Source of the DNA: CBIFVZ01 sp966185765
GTDB taxonomy: Bacteria > Pseudomonadota > Gammaproteobacteria > Enterobacterales > Enterobacteriaceae
Reading direction: 5' to 3'
Assembly (NCBI GenBank): GCA_966185765.1
Contig: CBIFVZ010000043.1
Location: forward strand, 1-35,287
Length of the DNA stretch: 35,287 nt
A program made the translations under genes and the position numbers. Below are positions 15,087-23,333 of the stretch, in pieces (the stretch's first letter is position 1; each line of letters starts with the position of its first letter). Below the pieces are notes generated by a model that was given only the letters and a program-made list of their open reading frames with translations, was not told the DNA's origin and did no database searches.

Positions 15087-16547
15087 TTAGGGCTGCGCCG
15101 CGCGAACCGTGGCCGCTGCGGGCTGTGCCTGTGGCTTTTTAGCCGCCTCTGGCGGTGCCAGCGGAATATCCTCAAATCCTAAAATCAGCGTGAGCACAAA
15201 GGAGAGCACTACGGCCAGCACCATGACGCCAATCACCCACAGCACGGTGACCGGATTGGCCGGGTCAAAGAACTGCACGCTGGTAAAAAGCCCTGGTGAT
15301 GCCATTGAATGGCTGGCAAGCCCGCCAATACCGGCAACGGCACCACAGATAAAGCCGCTAATCAGGCTCGCTATCAGCGGGCGTTTAAGCCGTACCGCCA
15401 CGCCATAAAGCGCAGGTTCAGAAATACCGGCAACAATGGCCGAGGCCGCCGCAGCCAGCGCCGTCTGGCGCAGTTCCGGGTTTTTGGTCCGTACCGCTAC
15501 CGCCAGCGACGAACCGCCGAGCGACAGGTTGGCACCAATTTCTGAGGGCATCACCATGCCTTCTTTGCCGGTTTCAGCAATGGTCTGGATGATGGTTGGC
15601 GTAAACACGCGGTGCATGCCGGTCATGACCAGAAGCGGCCACAGCGCGCCCATAATGGCGACAGATAACCAGCCCAGGTAGCCGTGTATGGTGTACACCA
15701 GTGCCGAAATGCCGCTGCCAATCCAGATACCGAGCGGCCCAATCAGCAAAATCGCAACCGGTGCGGCGACCAGTACAATCAGCATCGGCTTAAGGAAGTT
15801 TTTGGTCACGGCAGGCGTAATACGGTCAATGCCCCTCTCAATCCACGACAGGATCCAGGTCATGCACAGCGCCGGGATCACCGTGTAGGTATATTTGACC
15901 GCCGTCACCGGAATATACGCAAACGTCACCACCTCGCCCGCTGCGGCTTTGCTCATCAGCTCAATAAAGCTGGGATGTACCAGCACGCCGGCAATGGCGA
16001 TAGCGAGCGACATATTGGTTTTGAATTTAATGGCCGCTGACGCCGCTACCATAATAGGCAGGAAGAAGAATGCACCGTCGCCAATCACGTTGAGGATAAC
16101 CAGCGTTGAGGTCCCTTTCTCCAGCACACCGGACATCTCCAGAATCATCGCCAGCAGCTTTACCATTGACCCGCCGATAATGGCCGGGATAAGCGGCGAC
16201 ATGGTGCCGATCAGCGCATCAAGAATGCCTGCGCCAATGCGCCGCAGCGTCAGCTTGCCTGTAACCGGCGGCGTATCCGCGCGTTGTGTCGCCAGCGCCG
16301 GTAGCCGCCTGAGCACCTCAGCAAAAGCCTCACTCACGGTATTACCGATGATGACCTGGCACTGGTTATCGCTTTGCACCACGCCGAGCACGCCGCTCGT
16401 CGCTTTAAGTGTGGCAATGTCAGCCTGCTCAGGGTTTATGAGCACAAAGCGCAGGCGTGTCATGCAGTGGGTAACGGCCTCAATATTCTCCGCTCCCCCC
16501 AGCGCCTCAATGATGGCAGCACAGGTCGCAGCATAGTTCTTTGGCAT
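15087..16547 (-). CDS. ascF: PTS beta-glucoside-specific EIIBC component AscF
   Basis: A 486-residue inner-membrane permease that imports and phosphorylates arbutin, salicin and cellobiose. The EIIB domain is N-terminal with the phosphorylated Cys28 in AVTHCMTRLRF; the EIIC domain (about residues 105-460) includes LIGTMSPLIPAIIGGSMVKL, GDGAFFFLPIMVA and the substrate loop GISEPALYGVAVRLKRP. There is no EIIA domain, so phosphate must come from a separate EIIA (Crr-type), as in E. coli AscF. The last 30 residues are a Pro/Ala-rich tail. ATG 16547 (MPKNYAAT) matches the E. coli start. First gene of ascFB, repressed in E. coli by AscG. Confidence 0.95.
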   Translation of the reverse strand: MPKNYAATCAAIIEALGGAENIEAVTHCMTRLRFVLINPEQADIATLKATSGVLGVVQSDNQCQVIIGNTVSEAFAEVLRRLPALATQRADTPPVTGKLTLRRIGAGILDALIGTMSPLIPAIIGGSMVKLLAMILEMSGVLEKGTSTLVILNVIGDGAFFFLPIMVAASAAIKFKTNMSLAIAIAGVLVHPSFIELMSKAAAGEVVTFAYIPVTAVKYTYTVIPALCMTWILSWIERGIDRITPAVTKNFLKPMLIVLVAAPVAILLIGPLGIWIGSGISALVYTIHGYLGWLSVAIMGALWPLLVMTGMHRVFTPTIIQTIAETGKEGMVMPSEIGANLSLGGSSLAVAVRTKNPELRQTALAAAASAIVAGISEPALYGVAVRLKRPLIASLISGFICGAVAGIGGLASHSMASPGLFTSVQFFDPANPVTVLWVIGVMVLAVVLSFVLTLILGFEDIPLAPPEAAKKPQAQPAAATVRAAQP

Positions 16548-16666
16548 GAGTCTGTTTCTTCTCGTTGTAGGGATACCGCTGCGCAATGTTTACGCAGACT
16601 GTAAGGTTTTAGCGACCGGCGCGTGCCGTCTGTCGCGGCGTTATCACGGCGGGTCAATCCAAAACA

Positions 16667-16680
16667 GGAAACCGGTTCCA
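16667..16680. promoter_or_regulatory. AscG-type operator
   Basis: GGAAACCGGTTCCA with the perfect core AACCGGTT. It agrees at 12 of 14 positions with TGAAACCGGTTTCA, the palindrome reported for E. coli AscG. It lies just downstream of the predicted ascF -10, where a repressor would block transcription. Confidence 0.72.
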
Positions 16681-16684
16681 CAAA

Positions 16685-16713
16685 ATCATGAATATATTAT
16701 TCCAACCTGACAA
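16685..16713 (-). promoter_or_regulatory. Predicted ascFB promoter
   Basis: On the minus strand TTGTCA (16713-16708) and CATGAT (16690-16685) are separated by exactly 17 bp. The -35 agrees at five of six positions and the -10 at four of six. The start point would fall within the AscG-type operator. Confidence 0.5.
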
Positions 16714-16862
16714 CAAATTACCGCCAGGCTTGATGCATATTCGTGATTCAGATCGCCATTCGCACTTGTGCCGCACGGGATTTGCGTGCGCACAACGGCT
16801 GAAAAAGCATGGCTGCTGAAGTAAACTGATGCGCAGTTGGGATAAGGCAGGCGAAGTGAAAA

Positions 16863-17882
16863 ATGACAACCATGCAGGAAGTGGCAAAGCTCGCAGGCGT
16901 ATCAAAAGCCACCGTCTCGCGGGTACTGTCCGGGAAAGGTTATGTGGGTAAAGCGGCTCGTGAACGGGTGTTCAAAGCCATTGAAGAGAGCGGCTACCGC
17001 CCGAATCTGTTGGCGCGCCAGCTGGCAACCCAGCAATCGCAGACAATCGGTCTGGTGATGACCAATACGCTGTATAACGGCAGCTATTTTAGCGAATTAC
17101 TCGCACAGGCGGCACACATGGCAGAAGATCATGGTCGCCAGCTGCTGCTTGCAGATGGTAAGCACAGTGCCGCCCAGGAGCGCGAAGCCATTGAGTTTTT
17201 GCTCGATTTACGTTGTGACGCCCTGGTCATTTACCCGCGTTTTCTCAGCGCTGATGAACTGGACGAGATTGTGATGAGCTACCGCCAACCGATTATGGTG
17301 CTCAACCGCAGGCTACGTAAAAACGTCAGCCACTGCATTTTTGCCGACCATCGCGCCGCAAGTCAGGCGGCGGTGGAACAACTCATCAGACGTGGTCATC
17401 GTGATATCGCGTTTATCACCGGCGCTCACGGCTCCCCTACCGCTATCGAGCGTTTGTCAGGCTATAAAGACGCGCTGGCAAAGCACGCCATCGCGCTCAA
17501 CGACGCGCTAATTATTGAAGGGAAATGGACGCCAGAAAGCGGCGCCGGGGCCGTATCACAGCTGCTGGACAACGGTGCGTCGTTCAGTGCAGTGGTTGCC
17601 AGCAATGACAATATGGCTACAGGTGCCATCAAGCGCCTGCACGAGGCCGGGTTTGCGCTACCAGAGCAGGTATCGGTGATAGGCTTTGATGACATCCCTA
17701 CCGCGCCGTTTATCGTGCCATCGCTTTCCAGCGTGAAAGTACCCGTGACCGAGATGGTAAAAGACACCATTAACAAGCTGCTGTTTATGCTTGAAGGCGG
17801 GGCGTTCAGCGCAAGCAGCGCGTTTACGGGCGAGCTTATTTTGCGTGAGTCGGTAGCAAACGGCCCTTTTCAAACAAAATAA
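16863..17882 (+). CDS. ascG: LacI-family repressor AscG
   Basis: A 339-residue repressor of the beta-glucoside genes, divergent from ascFB. The helix-turn-helix is MQEVAKLAGVSKATVSRVL (residues 4-22), the hinge helix is near NLLARQLATQQ and the effector domain starts at TIGLVMTNTLY. Similarity to E. coli AscG (336 residues) runs the full length (LADGKHSA, DALVIYPRFLS, PIMVLNRRLRKN, SVIGFDDI, LSSVKVPVTEM). The ribosome site before ATG 16863 is weak, suiting a low-level regulator. In E. coli AscG also represses prpBC and is commonly disrupted; here the gene is intact. Confidence 0.94.
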   Translation: MTTMQEVAKLAGVSKATVSRVLSGKGYVGKAARERVFKAIEESGYRPNLLARQLATQQSQTIGLVMTNTLYNGSYFSELLAQAAHMAEDHGRQLLLADGKHSAAQEREAIEFLLDLRCDALVIYPRFLSADELDEIVMSYRQPIMVLNRRLRKNVSHCIFADHRAASQAAVEQLIRRGHRDIAFITGAHGSPTAIERLSGYKDALAKHAIALNDALIIEGKWTPESGAGAVSQLLDNGASFSAVVASNDNMATGAIKRLHEAGFALPEQVSVIGFDDIPTAPFIVPSLSSVKVPVTEMVKDTINKLLFMLEGGAFSASSAFTGELILRESVANGPFQTK

Positions 17883-17967
17883 AACACAGCAAAACACCGC
17901 CATTTTTCATGAAAAACCTCAAATAAGCCAAATTTTACCCAGCGGCTGACTCAAACAGACAGGCAAT

Positions 17968-17996
17968 AAAAAACGGCTCCCTCGGGAGCCGTTTTT
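17968..17996. terminator. Bidirectional terminator between ascG and glyS
   Basis: AAAAACGGCTCCC-TC-GGGAGCCGTTTTT is an almost perfect stem with A tract on the left and T tract on the right, so it can terminate both ascG and the convergent glyS transcript. Confidence 0.92.
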
Positions 17997-18014
17997 ACCT
18001 GTACAACGCAACGG

Positions 18015-20084
18015 TTACTGCAACAGCGAGATATCCGCCACTTTCAGGAACAACTCACGCAGGTTCGCCAACAGCGTCAGACGGTTGATGCGCAGGTCTT
18101 TGTCGTCGGCGTTAACCATCACCTTGACAAAGAACTCATCCACCGGCTCGCGCAGGTTCGCCAGCTCCACCAGCGCTTCCTGGTAGCGACCTTCAGCGTA
18201 GTACGGCGCCAGCTTGTCGCGCAGCGCGGTCACCTGCATTGCCAGGCGAATCTCCTCATTCTCTTTAAGGACAGAAGCCTGAACACGCTCGTTCAACTGC
18301 TCACTGGATTTAGCAAGAATGTTGGACACACGCTTGTTGGCCGCTGCCAGCGCGGCCGCAGCGTCCAGCGTGCGGAAGTGCGTTACCGCCTTCACGCGTG
18401 CATCAAAGTCTGCCGGGCGGGTCGGACGACGGGCCAGCACGGCCTGGATGGTATCCACGGCGTGGCCTTCTTCCTGATACCAGGCGCGGAAGCGGCCCAG
18501 CATAAAGTCGATAACGTCATCGATAACGTTGGCATTGGTAAGTTTGTCGCCGTACAGGCGCACCGCTTCAGCGGTCAGCGTCTGCAGGTCCAGCGGCAGG
18601 TTCTTCTCAACGATGATACGCAGCACGCCGAGTGCGGCACGACGCAGCGCAAACGGGTCTTTGTCACCCTTCGGATGCTGACCAATGCCGAAGATGCCCG
18701 CAAGGGTATCCATTTTATCGGCAATCGCCACCGCGCAGGAAACCAGGCTTGACGGCAGTTCATCCCCGGCAAAACGTGGCATGTACTGCTCGTTAAGCGC
18801 CAGCGCCACGTCTTCGGCTTCGCCGTCGTGACGCGCGTAGTGCATGCCCATCACGCCCTGGGTGTCAGTGAACTCAAACACCATGTTGGTCATGAGATCG
18901 CACTTAGACAGCAGGCCCGCGCGCGTCGCGTGGTTCACGTCCGCGCCAATCTCACGCGCAATCCAGCCAGACAGCGCTTCAATGCGGTCAGTTTTGTCGC
19001 GCAGCGTACCCAGCTGCTGCTGGAACAGCACGGTTTGCAGACGCGGCAGGTTGTCTTCAAGGCGTTTTTTACGGTCGGTATTAAAGAAGAATTCGGCGTC
19101 TGCCAGGCGCGGGCGCACCACTTTCTCGTTACCGGCGATGATCTGCTGCGGGTCTTTGGAGTCAATGTTGGCCACAAAGATAAAGTTCGGCAGCAGTTTG
19201 CCGTCATTGCCATACACCGGGAAGTATTTCTGGTCACCCTTCATGGTGTACACCAGCGCTTCGGCAGGCACGGCGAGGAATTTTTCTTCGAATTTCGCCG
19301 TCAGCACCACCGGCCATTCAACCAGCGAGGTCACTTCTTCAAGCAGGCTGTCGCTGAGATCGGCCTTGCCGCCAATCTGGCGCGCGGCTGCTTCGGCATC
19401 GGCTTTAATCTGCGCCTTACGCGCTTCGTAGTCAGCCATCACTTTGCCGCGCTCCAGCAGAATCTGCGGATACTGATCGGCGTTATCGATGGTAAAAGAC
19501 GGCTCGCCCATAAAGCGATGGCCGCGAATCACGCGGTCAGACGCAATACCCAGCACAGTGGCAGGCAGCAGTTTGTCGCCCAGCAACAGCGTGACGGTGT
19601 GAACCGGGCGCACAAAGTGCACGTCGGAGGCACCCCAGCGCATCAGTTTTGGAATCGGCAGTTTAGCCAGCGCGCGGCTGACCATATCCGGCAACAGTGC
19701 GTCGCTGCTTTCGCCCTGGACGTTGGCGCGATAAAGCAGCCACTCGCCTTTATCGGTGACCATACGCTCGGCCTGGTCCACGGTGATACCGCAGCCACGC
19801 GCCCAGCCTTCGGCCGCTTTGCTCGGATTGCCGTCGGCATCAAACGCCTGGGCGATAGCCGGGCCGCGTTTTTCCACCACGCGATCGGGTTGTGCGGCAG
19901 CAAGTTGCGCCACTTTCAGCGCCAGGCGGCGCGGCGCGGCAAACCACTGTACGTCGCCGTGGGCAATGCCCGCGCCGTCCAGTTCAGCGGTAACATTAGC
20001 AGCAAAGGATTCAGCCAGGCTGCGCAGTGCTTTCGGTGGCAGCTCTTCAGTGCCAATTTCCACCAAAAAAGTATTCTCAGACAT
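18015..20084 (-). CDS. glyS: Glycyl-tRNA synthetase beta subunit
   Basis: A 689-residue cytoplasmic subunit of the bacterial alpha2beta2 glycyl-tRNA synthetase; it recognises tRNA-Gly while the alpha subunit activates glycine. Full-length compared with E. coli (689). It begins FLVEIGTEELPPKALRSL, and includes KRGPAIAQAFDADGNPSKAAEGWARG, YARHDGEAEDVALALNEQYMPRFAGDELP and DPFALRRAALGVLRI; the last part resembles the DALR anticodon-binding region. It follows glyQ by nine bases in one operon, and ends at the bidirectional terminator near 17980. Confidence 0.98.
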   Translation of the reverse strand: MSENTFLVEIGTEELPPKALRSLAESFAANVTAELDGAGIAHGDVQWFAAPRRLALKVAQLAAAQPDRVVEKRGPAIAQAFDADGNPSKAAEGWARGCGITVDQAERMVTDKGEWLLYRANVQGESSDALLPDMVSRALAKLPIPKLMRWGASDVHFVRPVHTVTLLLGDKLLPATVLGIASDRVIRGHRFMGEPSFTIDNADQYPQILLERGKVMADYEARKAQIKADAEAAARQIGGKADLSDSLLEEVTSLVEWPVVLTAKFEEKFLAVPAEALVYTMKGDQKYFPVYGNDGKLLPNFIFVANIDSKDPQQIIAGNEKVVRPRLADAEFFFNTDRKKRLEDNLPRLQTVLFQQQLGTLRDKTDRIEALSGWIAREIGADVNHATRAGLLSKCDLMTNMVFEFTDTQGVMGMHYARHDGEAEDVALALNEQYMPRFAGDELPSSLVSCAVAIADKMDTLAGIFGIGQHPKGDKDPFALRRAALGVLRIIVEKNLPLDLQTLTAEAVRLYGDKLTNANVIDDVIDFMLGRFRAWYQEEGHAVDTIQAVLARRPTRPADFDARVKAVTHFRTLDAAAALAAANKRVSNILAKSSEQLNERVQASVLKENEEIRLAMQVTALRDKLAPYYAEGRYQEALVELANLREPVDEFFVKVMVNADDKDLRINRLTLLANLRELFLKVADISLLQ

Positions 20085-20093
20085 GGCGGCCTC

Positions 20094-21008
20094 TTACTTC
20101 TTATTGTTGTTGCACATCGGGAAACCCAGCGCCTCACGGGAGGCGTAGTAGGCTTCGGCCACGGCTTTGGTCAGCGTACGAATGCGCAGAATATAGCGCT
20201 GGCGTTCGGTCACAGAAATGGCTTTGCGGGCATCAAGCAGGTTAAAGCTGTGCGCCGCTTTCAGAATGCGCTCGTAGGCCGGCAGCGGCAGCGGTTTTTC
20301 CAGCGCCAGCAACTGCTGTGCTTCTTTCTCGTACTGCTCAAAGCAGGTGAACAGGAAGCCCACATCGGCGTATTCGAAGTTGTAGGTCGACTGCTCCACT
20401 TCGTTCTGGTGGAACACGTCGCCATAGGTGGTTTTACCCAACGGGCCGTCGCTCCAGACCAGATCGTACACGCTGTCCACGCCCTGGATGTACATGGCGA
20501 GGCGCTCAAGGCCATAGGTGATTTCGCCGGTCACCGGCTTACACTCAAGGCCGCCTACCTGCTGGAAGTAGGTAAACTGTGTGACTTCCATGCCGTTGAG
20601 CCATACTTCCCAGCCAAGACCCCAGGCACCCAGGGTTGGGTTTTCCCAGTTGTCTTCGACAAAGCGGATATCGTGAATGGTCGGGTCCAGACCCAGCTCT
20701 TTCAGGGAACCGAGATACAGCTCCTGGATATTGTCCGGTGATGGCTTGATAACCACCTGGAACTGGTAATAATGCTGTAAACGGTTTGGGTTTTCGCCAT
20801 AGCGGCCATCGGTCGGACGGCGCGAAGGCTGAACATAAGCAGCGGCCATTGGCTCCGGGCCAAGCGCACGCAGGCAGGTCATGGGGTGAGAGGTGCCTGC
20901 GCCGACTTCCATGTCCAGAGATTGAACAATGGTGCAGCCCTGGCTAGCCCAGTAATCCTGTAAGGTCAGGATCAGGCCCTGGAAGGTCTTTGTATCAAAC
21001 TTTTGCAT
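20094..21008 (-). CDS. glyQ: Glycyl-tRNA synthetase alpha subunit
   Basis: A 304-residue class II synthetase catalytic subunit that makes glycyl-adenylate. Conserved blocks include YWASQGCTIVQSLDMEVGAGT, RALGPEPMAAAYVQPSRRPTDGRYGENPNR (motif 2 region), GWEVWLNGMEVTQFTYFQQVGG and the late ERLAMYIQGVDSVYDLVW. The start is set at ATG 21008 (MQKFDTKTF) to agree with E. coli (303 residues) rather than at the upstream in-frame codon. First gene of glyQS. Confidence 0.97.
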   Translation of the reverse strand: MQKFDTKTFQGLILTLQDYWASQGCTIVQSLDMEVGAGTSHPMTCLRALGPEPMAAAYVQPSRRPTDGRYGENPNRLQHYYQFQVVIKPSPDNIQELYLGSLKELGLDPTIHDIRFVEDNWENPTLGAWGLGWEVWLNGMEVTQFTYFQQVGGLECKPVTGEITYGLERLAMYIQGVDSVYDLVWSDGPLGKTTYGDVFHQNEVEQSTYNFEYADVGFLFTCFEQYEKEAQQLLALEKPLPLPAYERILKAAHSFNLLDARKAISVTERQRYILRIRTLTKAVAEAYYASREALGFPMCNNNKK

Positions 21009-21135
21009 AATAGTTTCGTGTGCGATACGCGCAATATCATTACGGAAACGGCCAGTATACCCGCACAAAGGCAGATATACAGCCAGAAAAGGCAGCTAAT
21101 TTTGCCGAAACATCAGCCAGAAAAGCCACCTGCCT

Positions 21136-21447
21136 TTAGCGCATGGACAAGTGCAGGAACTGCCCTTCGGGGTCAAAGGTACAGGTAAAGCCTTCCTCAC
21201 GCCCGGTACGCCCTGGCATTTCATAACTGCCCTGAAACGCCTCGAACCCCTGCACCTGAATCTGCTGCGCCTCGGTGTTATAGCGCCGCGCCGCCTCATC
21301 TTTGCACACCTGCTCCATCGTCAGGGTGCGCGCCGCGCTCATGGGCGTTTTTTGCGCATTCCTGGGCGGTGCATCTTGCTCCTGAGCCGTACAGCCTGCC
21401 AGCGCAACACTGCCCAGCGCCAGTATTGCTATCATCATAGGTTTCAT
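21136..21447 (-). CDS. ysaB: Small lipoprotein YsaB
   Basis: A 103-residue lipoprotein matching E. coli YsaB (99 residues). The signal peptide MKPMMIAILALGSVALAGC ends in the lipobox LAGC; the mature part is short, with the conserved core EQVCKDEAARRYNTEAQQI, FQGSYEMPGRTGREEGFTC and the C-terminal FLHLSMR. Function unknown. It is on the same strand as glyQS but 127 bp upstream and is divergent from wecH. Confidence 0.9.
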   Translation of the reverse strand: MKPMMIAILALGSVALAGCTAQEQDAPPRNAQKTPMSAARTLTMEQVCKDEAARRYNTEAQQIQVQGFEAFQGSYEMPGRTGREEGFTCTFDPEGQFLHLSMR

Positions 21448-21620
21448 TACGTTGTCTACCCGCTACCATTTTTATTGTTTTTACGCACCCGCTTACAGGC
21501 TGAATGCCTGAATAGTGAAGCGTATTTTGTGAATGCGGTCAAAACTCAGACTGGCCCGAGTGCCTTACACCCCGCCCAACCGTCACACTGGCTGTTGGTA
21601 AAAACAGTACAGAGGAACTG

Positions 21621-22616
21621 ATGCAGCAAAAAATTAACTGGATAGATAATCTGCGCGGGATAGCCTGTCTGATGGTCATTACCATCCACACCACCACCTG
21701 GTACCTCAATAACGCTAACAGCATCAGTATGCCGAGCTGGACCCTCGCTAATGTCCTCGACTCCGCCTCCCGCGTCTGCGTTCCCGTGTTTTTTATGATT
21801 TCCGGTTATTTGTTCTTTGGTGAACGCAGCGCCCGGGGGCGACATTTTTTGCGCATCGGCCTGTGTATTGTGTTCTACAGCGCCGTAGCGCTGCTTTACA
21901 TCTGGCTTTTTACGCCCATCAGCGTCAGTAAATCCTTTCTTTATTTGCTGCAAAAACCGGTGTTCTATCACCTGTGGTTTTTCTTTGCACTGCTCATCGT
22001 TTACCTGCTTTCCCCCCTGATAGAGGTCAAGCGTGTCGGCATAAAAACGCTGCTGCCACTGCTGGTGATTCTCGGCGTGCTGGCTAACCCCAACACGGTA
22101 GCGCAAAAAGCACAGGGTTTTCAGTGGCTACCAGTGAACCTGTTTATTGAAGGCGATACCTTTTACTACGTGCTTTATGGCCTGCTTGGCCGCGCCATTG
22201 GCGTCATGCAAACCGACAAAAAAGGCGTGGGCCTCGCCTCAGCGCTGGTGTTTACCCTGTGTGTTGCCGCTATCGCCACGGGTACCCGCCATGAGCTTAA
22301 CGTGCGCGGTAACTTCGCCGACACCTACTATCTTTACGCCGGGCCACTGGTGTTTGTCGCCTCAATAAGCCTGCTGTTGTTGGCAAAAAGCTGGCTCAAC
22401 CAACGCCCCTTACCCGGGCTTGCGGTGATTTCACGCCATTCGCTGGGTATTTACGGCTTTCACGCCCTGTTGATTCACTTTCTGCGTACTCACGGACTGG
22501 ATATAAAACAGTGGCCGGTGCTGGATATGGCGTGGGTGTTTACCGTAACCCTCGGCGGCAGCCTGCTGCTGGCACTGGGGCTGCGCCGTCTCGACAGGCA
22601 CAGGCTGGTCAGCTGA
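21621..22616 (+). CDS. wecH: O-acetyltransferase WecH (acyltransferase 3)
   Basis: A 331-residue polytopic inner-membrane acyltransferase of the acyltransferase-3 family, orthologous to E. coli WecH (YiaH), which O-acetylates GlcNAc residues of enterobacterial common antigen. IDNLRGIACLMVITIHTTTW at residues 7-26 contains the family's signature His in the first membrane segment; FFMISGYLFFGERS and FYHLWFFFALLIVYLLSPL follow, and about ten hydrophobic helices are visible. RHSLGIYGFHALLIH is the late conserved block. GAGGAA precedes the ATG. Transcribed alone. Confidence 0.94.
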   Translation: MQQKINWIDNLRGIACLMVITIHTTTWYLNNANSISMPSWTLANVLDSASRVCVPVFFMISGYLFFGERSARGRHFLRIGLCIVFYSAVALLYIWLFTPISVSKSFLYLLQKPVFYHLWFFFALLIVYLLSPLIEVKRVGIKTLLPLLVILGVLANPNTVAQKAQGFQWLPVNLFIEGDTFYYVLYGLLGRAIGVMQTDKKGVGLASALVFTLCVAAIATGTRHELNVRGNFADTYYLYAGPLVFVASISLLLLAKSWLNQRPLPGLAVISRHSLGIYGFHALLIHFLRTHGLDIKQWPVLDMAWVFTVTLGGSLLLALGLRRLDRHRLVS

Positions 22617-22625
22617 CTCTCTGCC

Positions 22626-22653
22626 AGAAAAAAGGCTCCGCACGCGGAGCCTT
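22626..22653. terminator. Terminator between wecH and yiaA
   Basis: AAGGCTCCGC (22632-22641) and GCGGAGCCTT (22644-22653) form a perfect 10-bp stem. On the minus strand it is followed by a run of T residues, so it terminates yiaA well; on the plus strand the T tract is poor and it only partly serves wecH. Confidence 0.85.
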
Positions 22654-22662
22654 CGTTCATGT

Positions 22663-23106
22663 TTACAGATTTTCGTCCGGCAGTTCCGGGTTATCACGCG
22701 GCTGGCCTAACAGGCGGCTGCCGCTGTCGCGCACGTTCTTCTGCACCGCAATTGAGCCATACAGGCACAAAAAGAACGCCAGTCCGTAAAAACCTTTCTC
22801 GCTCAGGAGCAGTTCGGCATTCCACAGGCCTACCAGCAGCAGTGCGACAGAAACCACAAACGCCGCCAGGCAGGCACCGTAATACAGTGCCGTCGTTGGC
22901 ACGTTTTCAATGCGGTCACGTACGGTTTTTTGCAGTGAGATGGCGGCAAACAGCCCGAGCACCAGCACAGCAAAGTAATAGCCTTTCTCATTAAGCTGCA
23001 TCTGCGCGTTCCACAGGCCAACAAGGTACGCCGCCGCGCCGCCCAAAAGCGCAATCCATGACGCTACGTTAAACGCAGCTGAGGTCTTCACTGCCTGATT
23101 TTCCAT
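22663..23106 (-). CDS. yiaA: Inner membrane protein YiaA
   Basis: A 147-residue membrane protein with four predicted transmembrane helices, arranged as a twofold repeat: each half has (V/L)GLWNA-x-(M/L)-x-L-(N/S)EKG(Y/F)Y followed by a helix and (Q)KTVRD or QKNVRD. This matches the YiaA/YiaB family and E. coli YiaA (145 residues). Function unknown. Its usual partner yiaB, which lies between yiaA and xylB in E. coli, is missing here. Confidence 0.92.
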   Translation of the reverse strand: MENQAVKTSAAFNVASWIALLGGAAAYLVGLWNAQMQLNEKGYYFAVLVLGLFAAISLQKTVRDRIENVPTTALYYGACLAAFVVSVALLLVGLWNAELLLSEKGFYGLAFFLCLYGSIAVQKNVRDSGSRLLGQPRDNPELPDENL

Positions 23107-23245
23107 TACTCAACATCCCTATACTTATTGATGCGAGCATTCTTAACCCTATTTTTTGCGAAAGTAAATCGCATGAATTATTAAAACGCCTGGCAATGAT
23201 AACCATCGGGAATAATACCCGGCAGTTATTCGCTCAGTAAATCAT

Positions 23246-23329
23246 TCAGGACATCAACGGTTTGAGTTGCTCATACAGTGCGCTGAACGTCTGTCGCCGC
23301 TCGAGGTACTGCTGATGACGCGCACGGTC
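23246..23329 (-). pseudogene. xylB: xylB remnant (xylulokinase C-terminus)
   Basis: The minus strand from 23329 to the TGA at 23246-23248 encodes 27 codons: DRARHQQYLERRQTF followed by SALYEQLKPLMS. This aligns without gaps to the C-terminus of E. coli XylB (DAQRYAAYAPRRETF, then a QQL-LPLM ending), including the stop position. Everything upstream of this point is replaced by the xylR fragment on the other strand. It is therefore the 3' tail left by a deletion and cannot be functional. It is too short to stand out as an open reading frame. Confidence 0.85.
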
Positions 23330-23333
23330 AGGC

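Larger units (their letters stand above)
16548..16862. other. ascF/ascG divergent control region
   Basis: A 315-bp region between divergent ascF and ascG. It contains an AscG-type operator (16667-16680), a predicted ascFB promoter and a CRP-like sequence GTGATTCAGATCGC (16743-16756) placed about 45 bp upstream of the promoter -10 of ascF, as expected for a catabolite-activated operon. No other gene is present. Confidence 0.6.

Noticed and set aside
18828..20741. Long plus-strand open frame of 637 codons opposite glyS and glyQ
   Set aside because: It runs antisense across two essential, fully conserved genes and its translation is His/Arg-rich and low in structure; it is a shadow of GC-rich codon use.
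21546..22106. Minus-strand open frame of 186 codons opposite the wecH 5' half
   Set aside because: wecH is a full-length ortholog with a ribosome site; the antisense frame has neither a domain nor a start signal.
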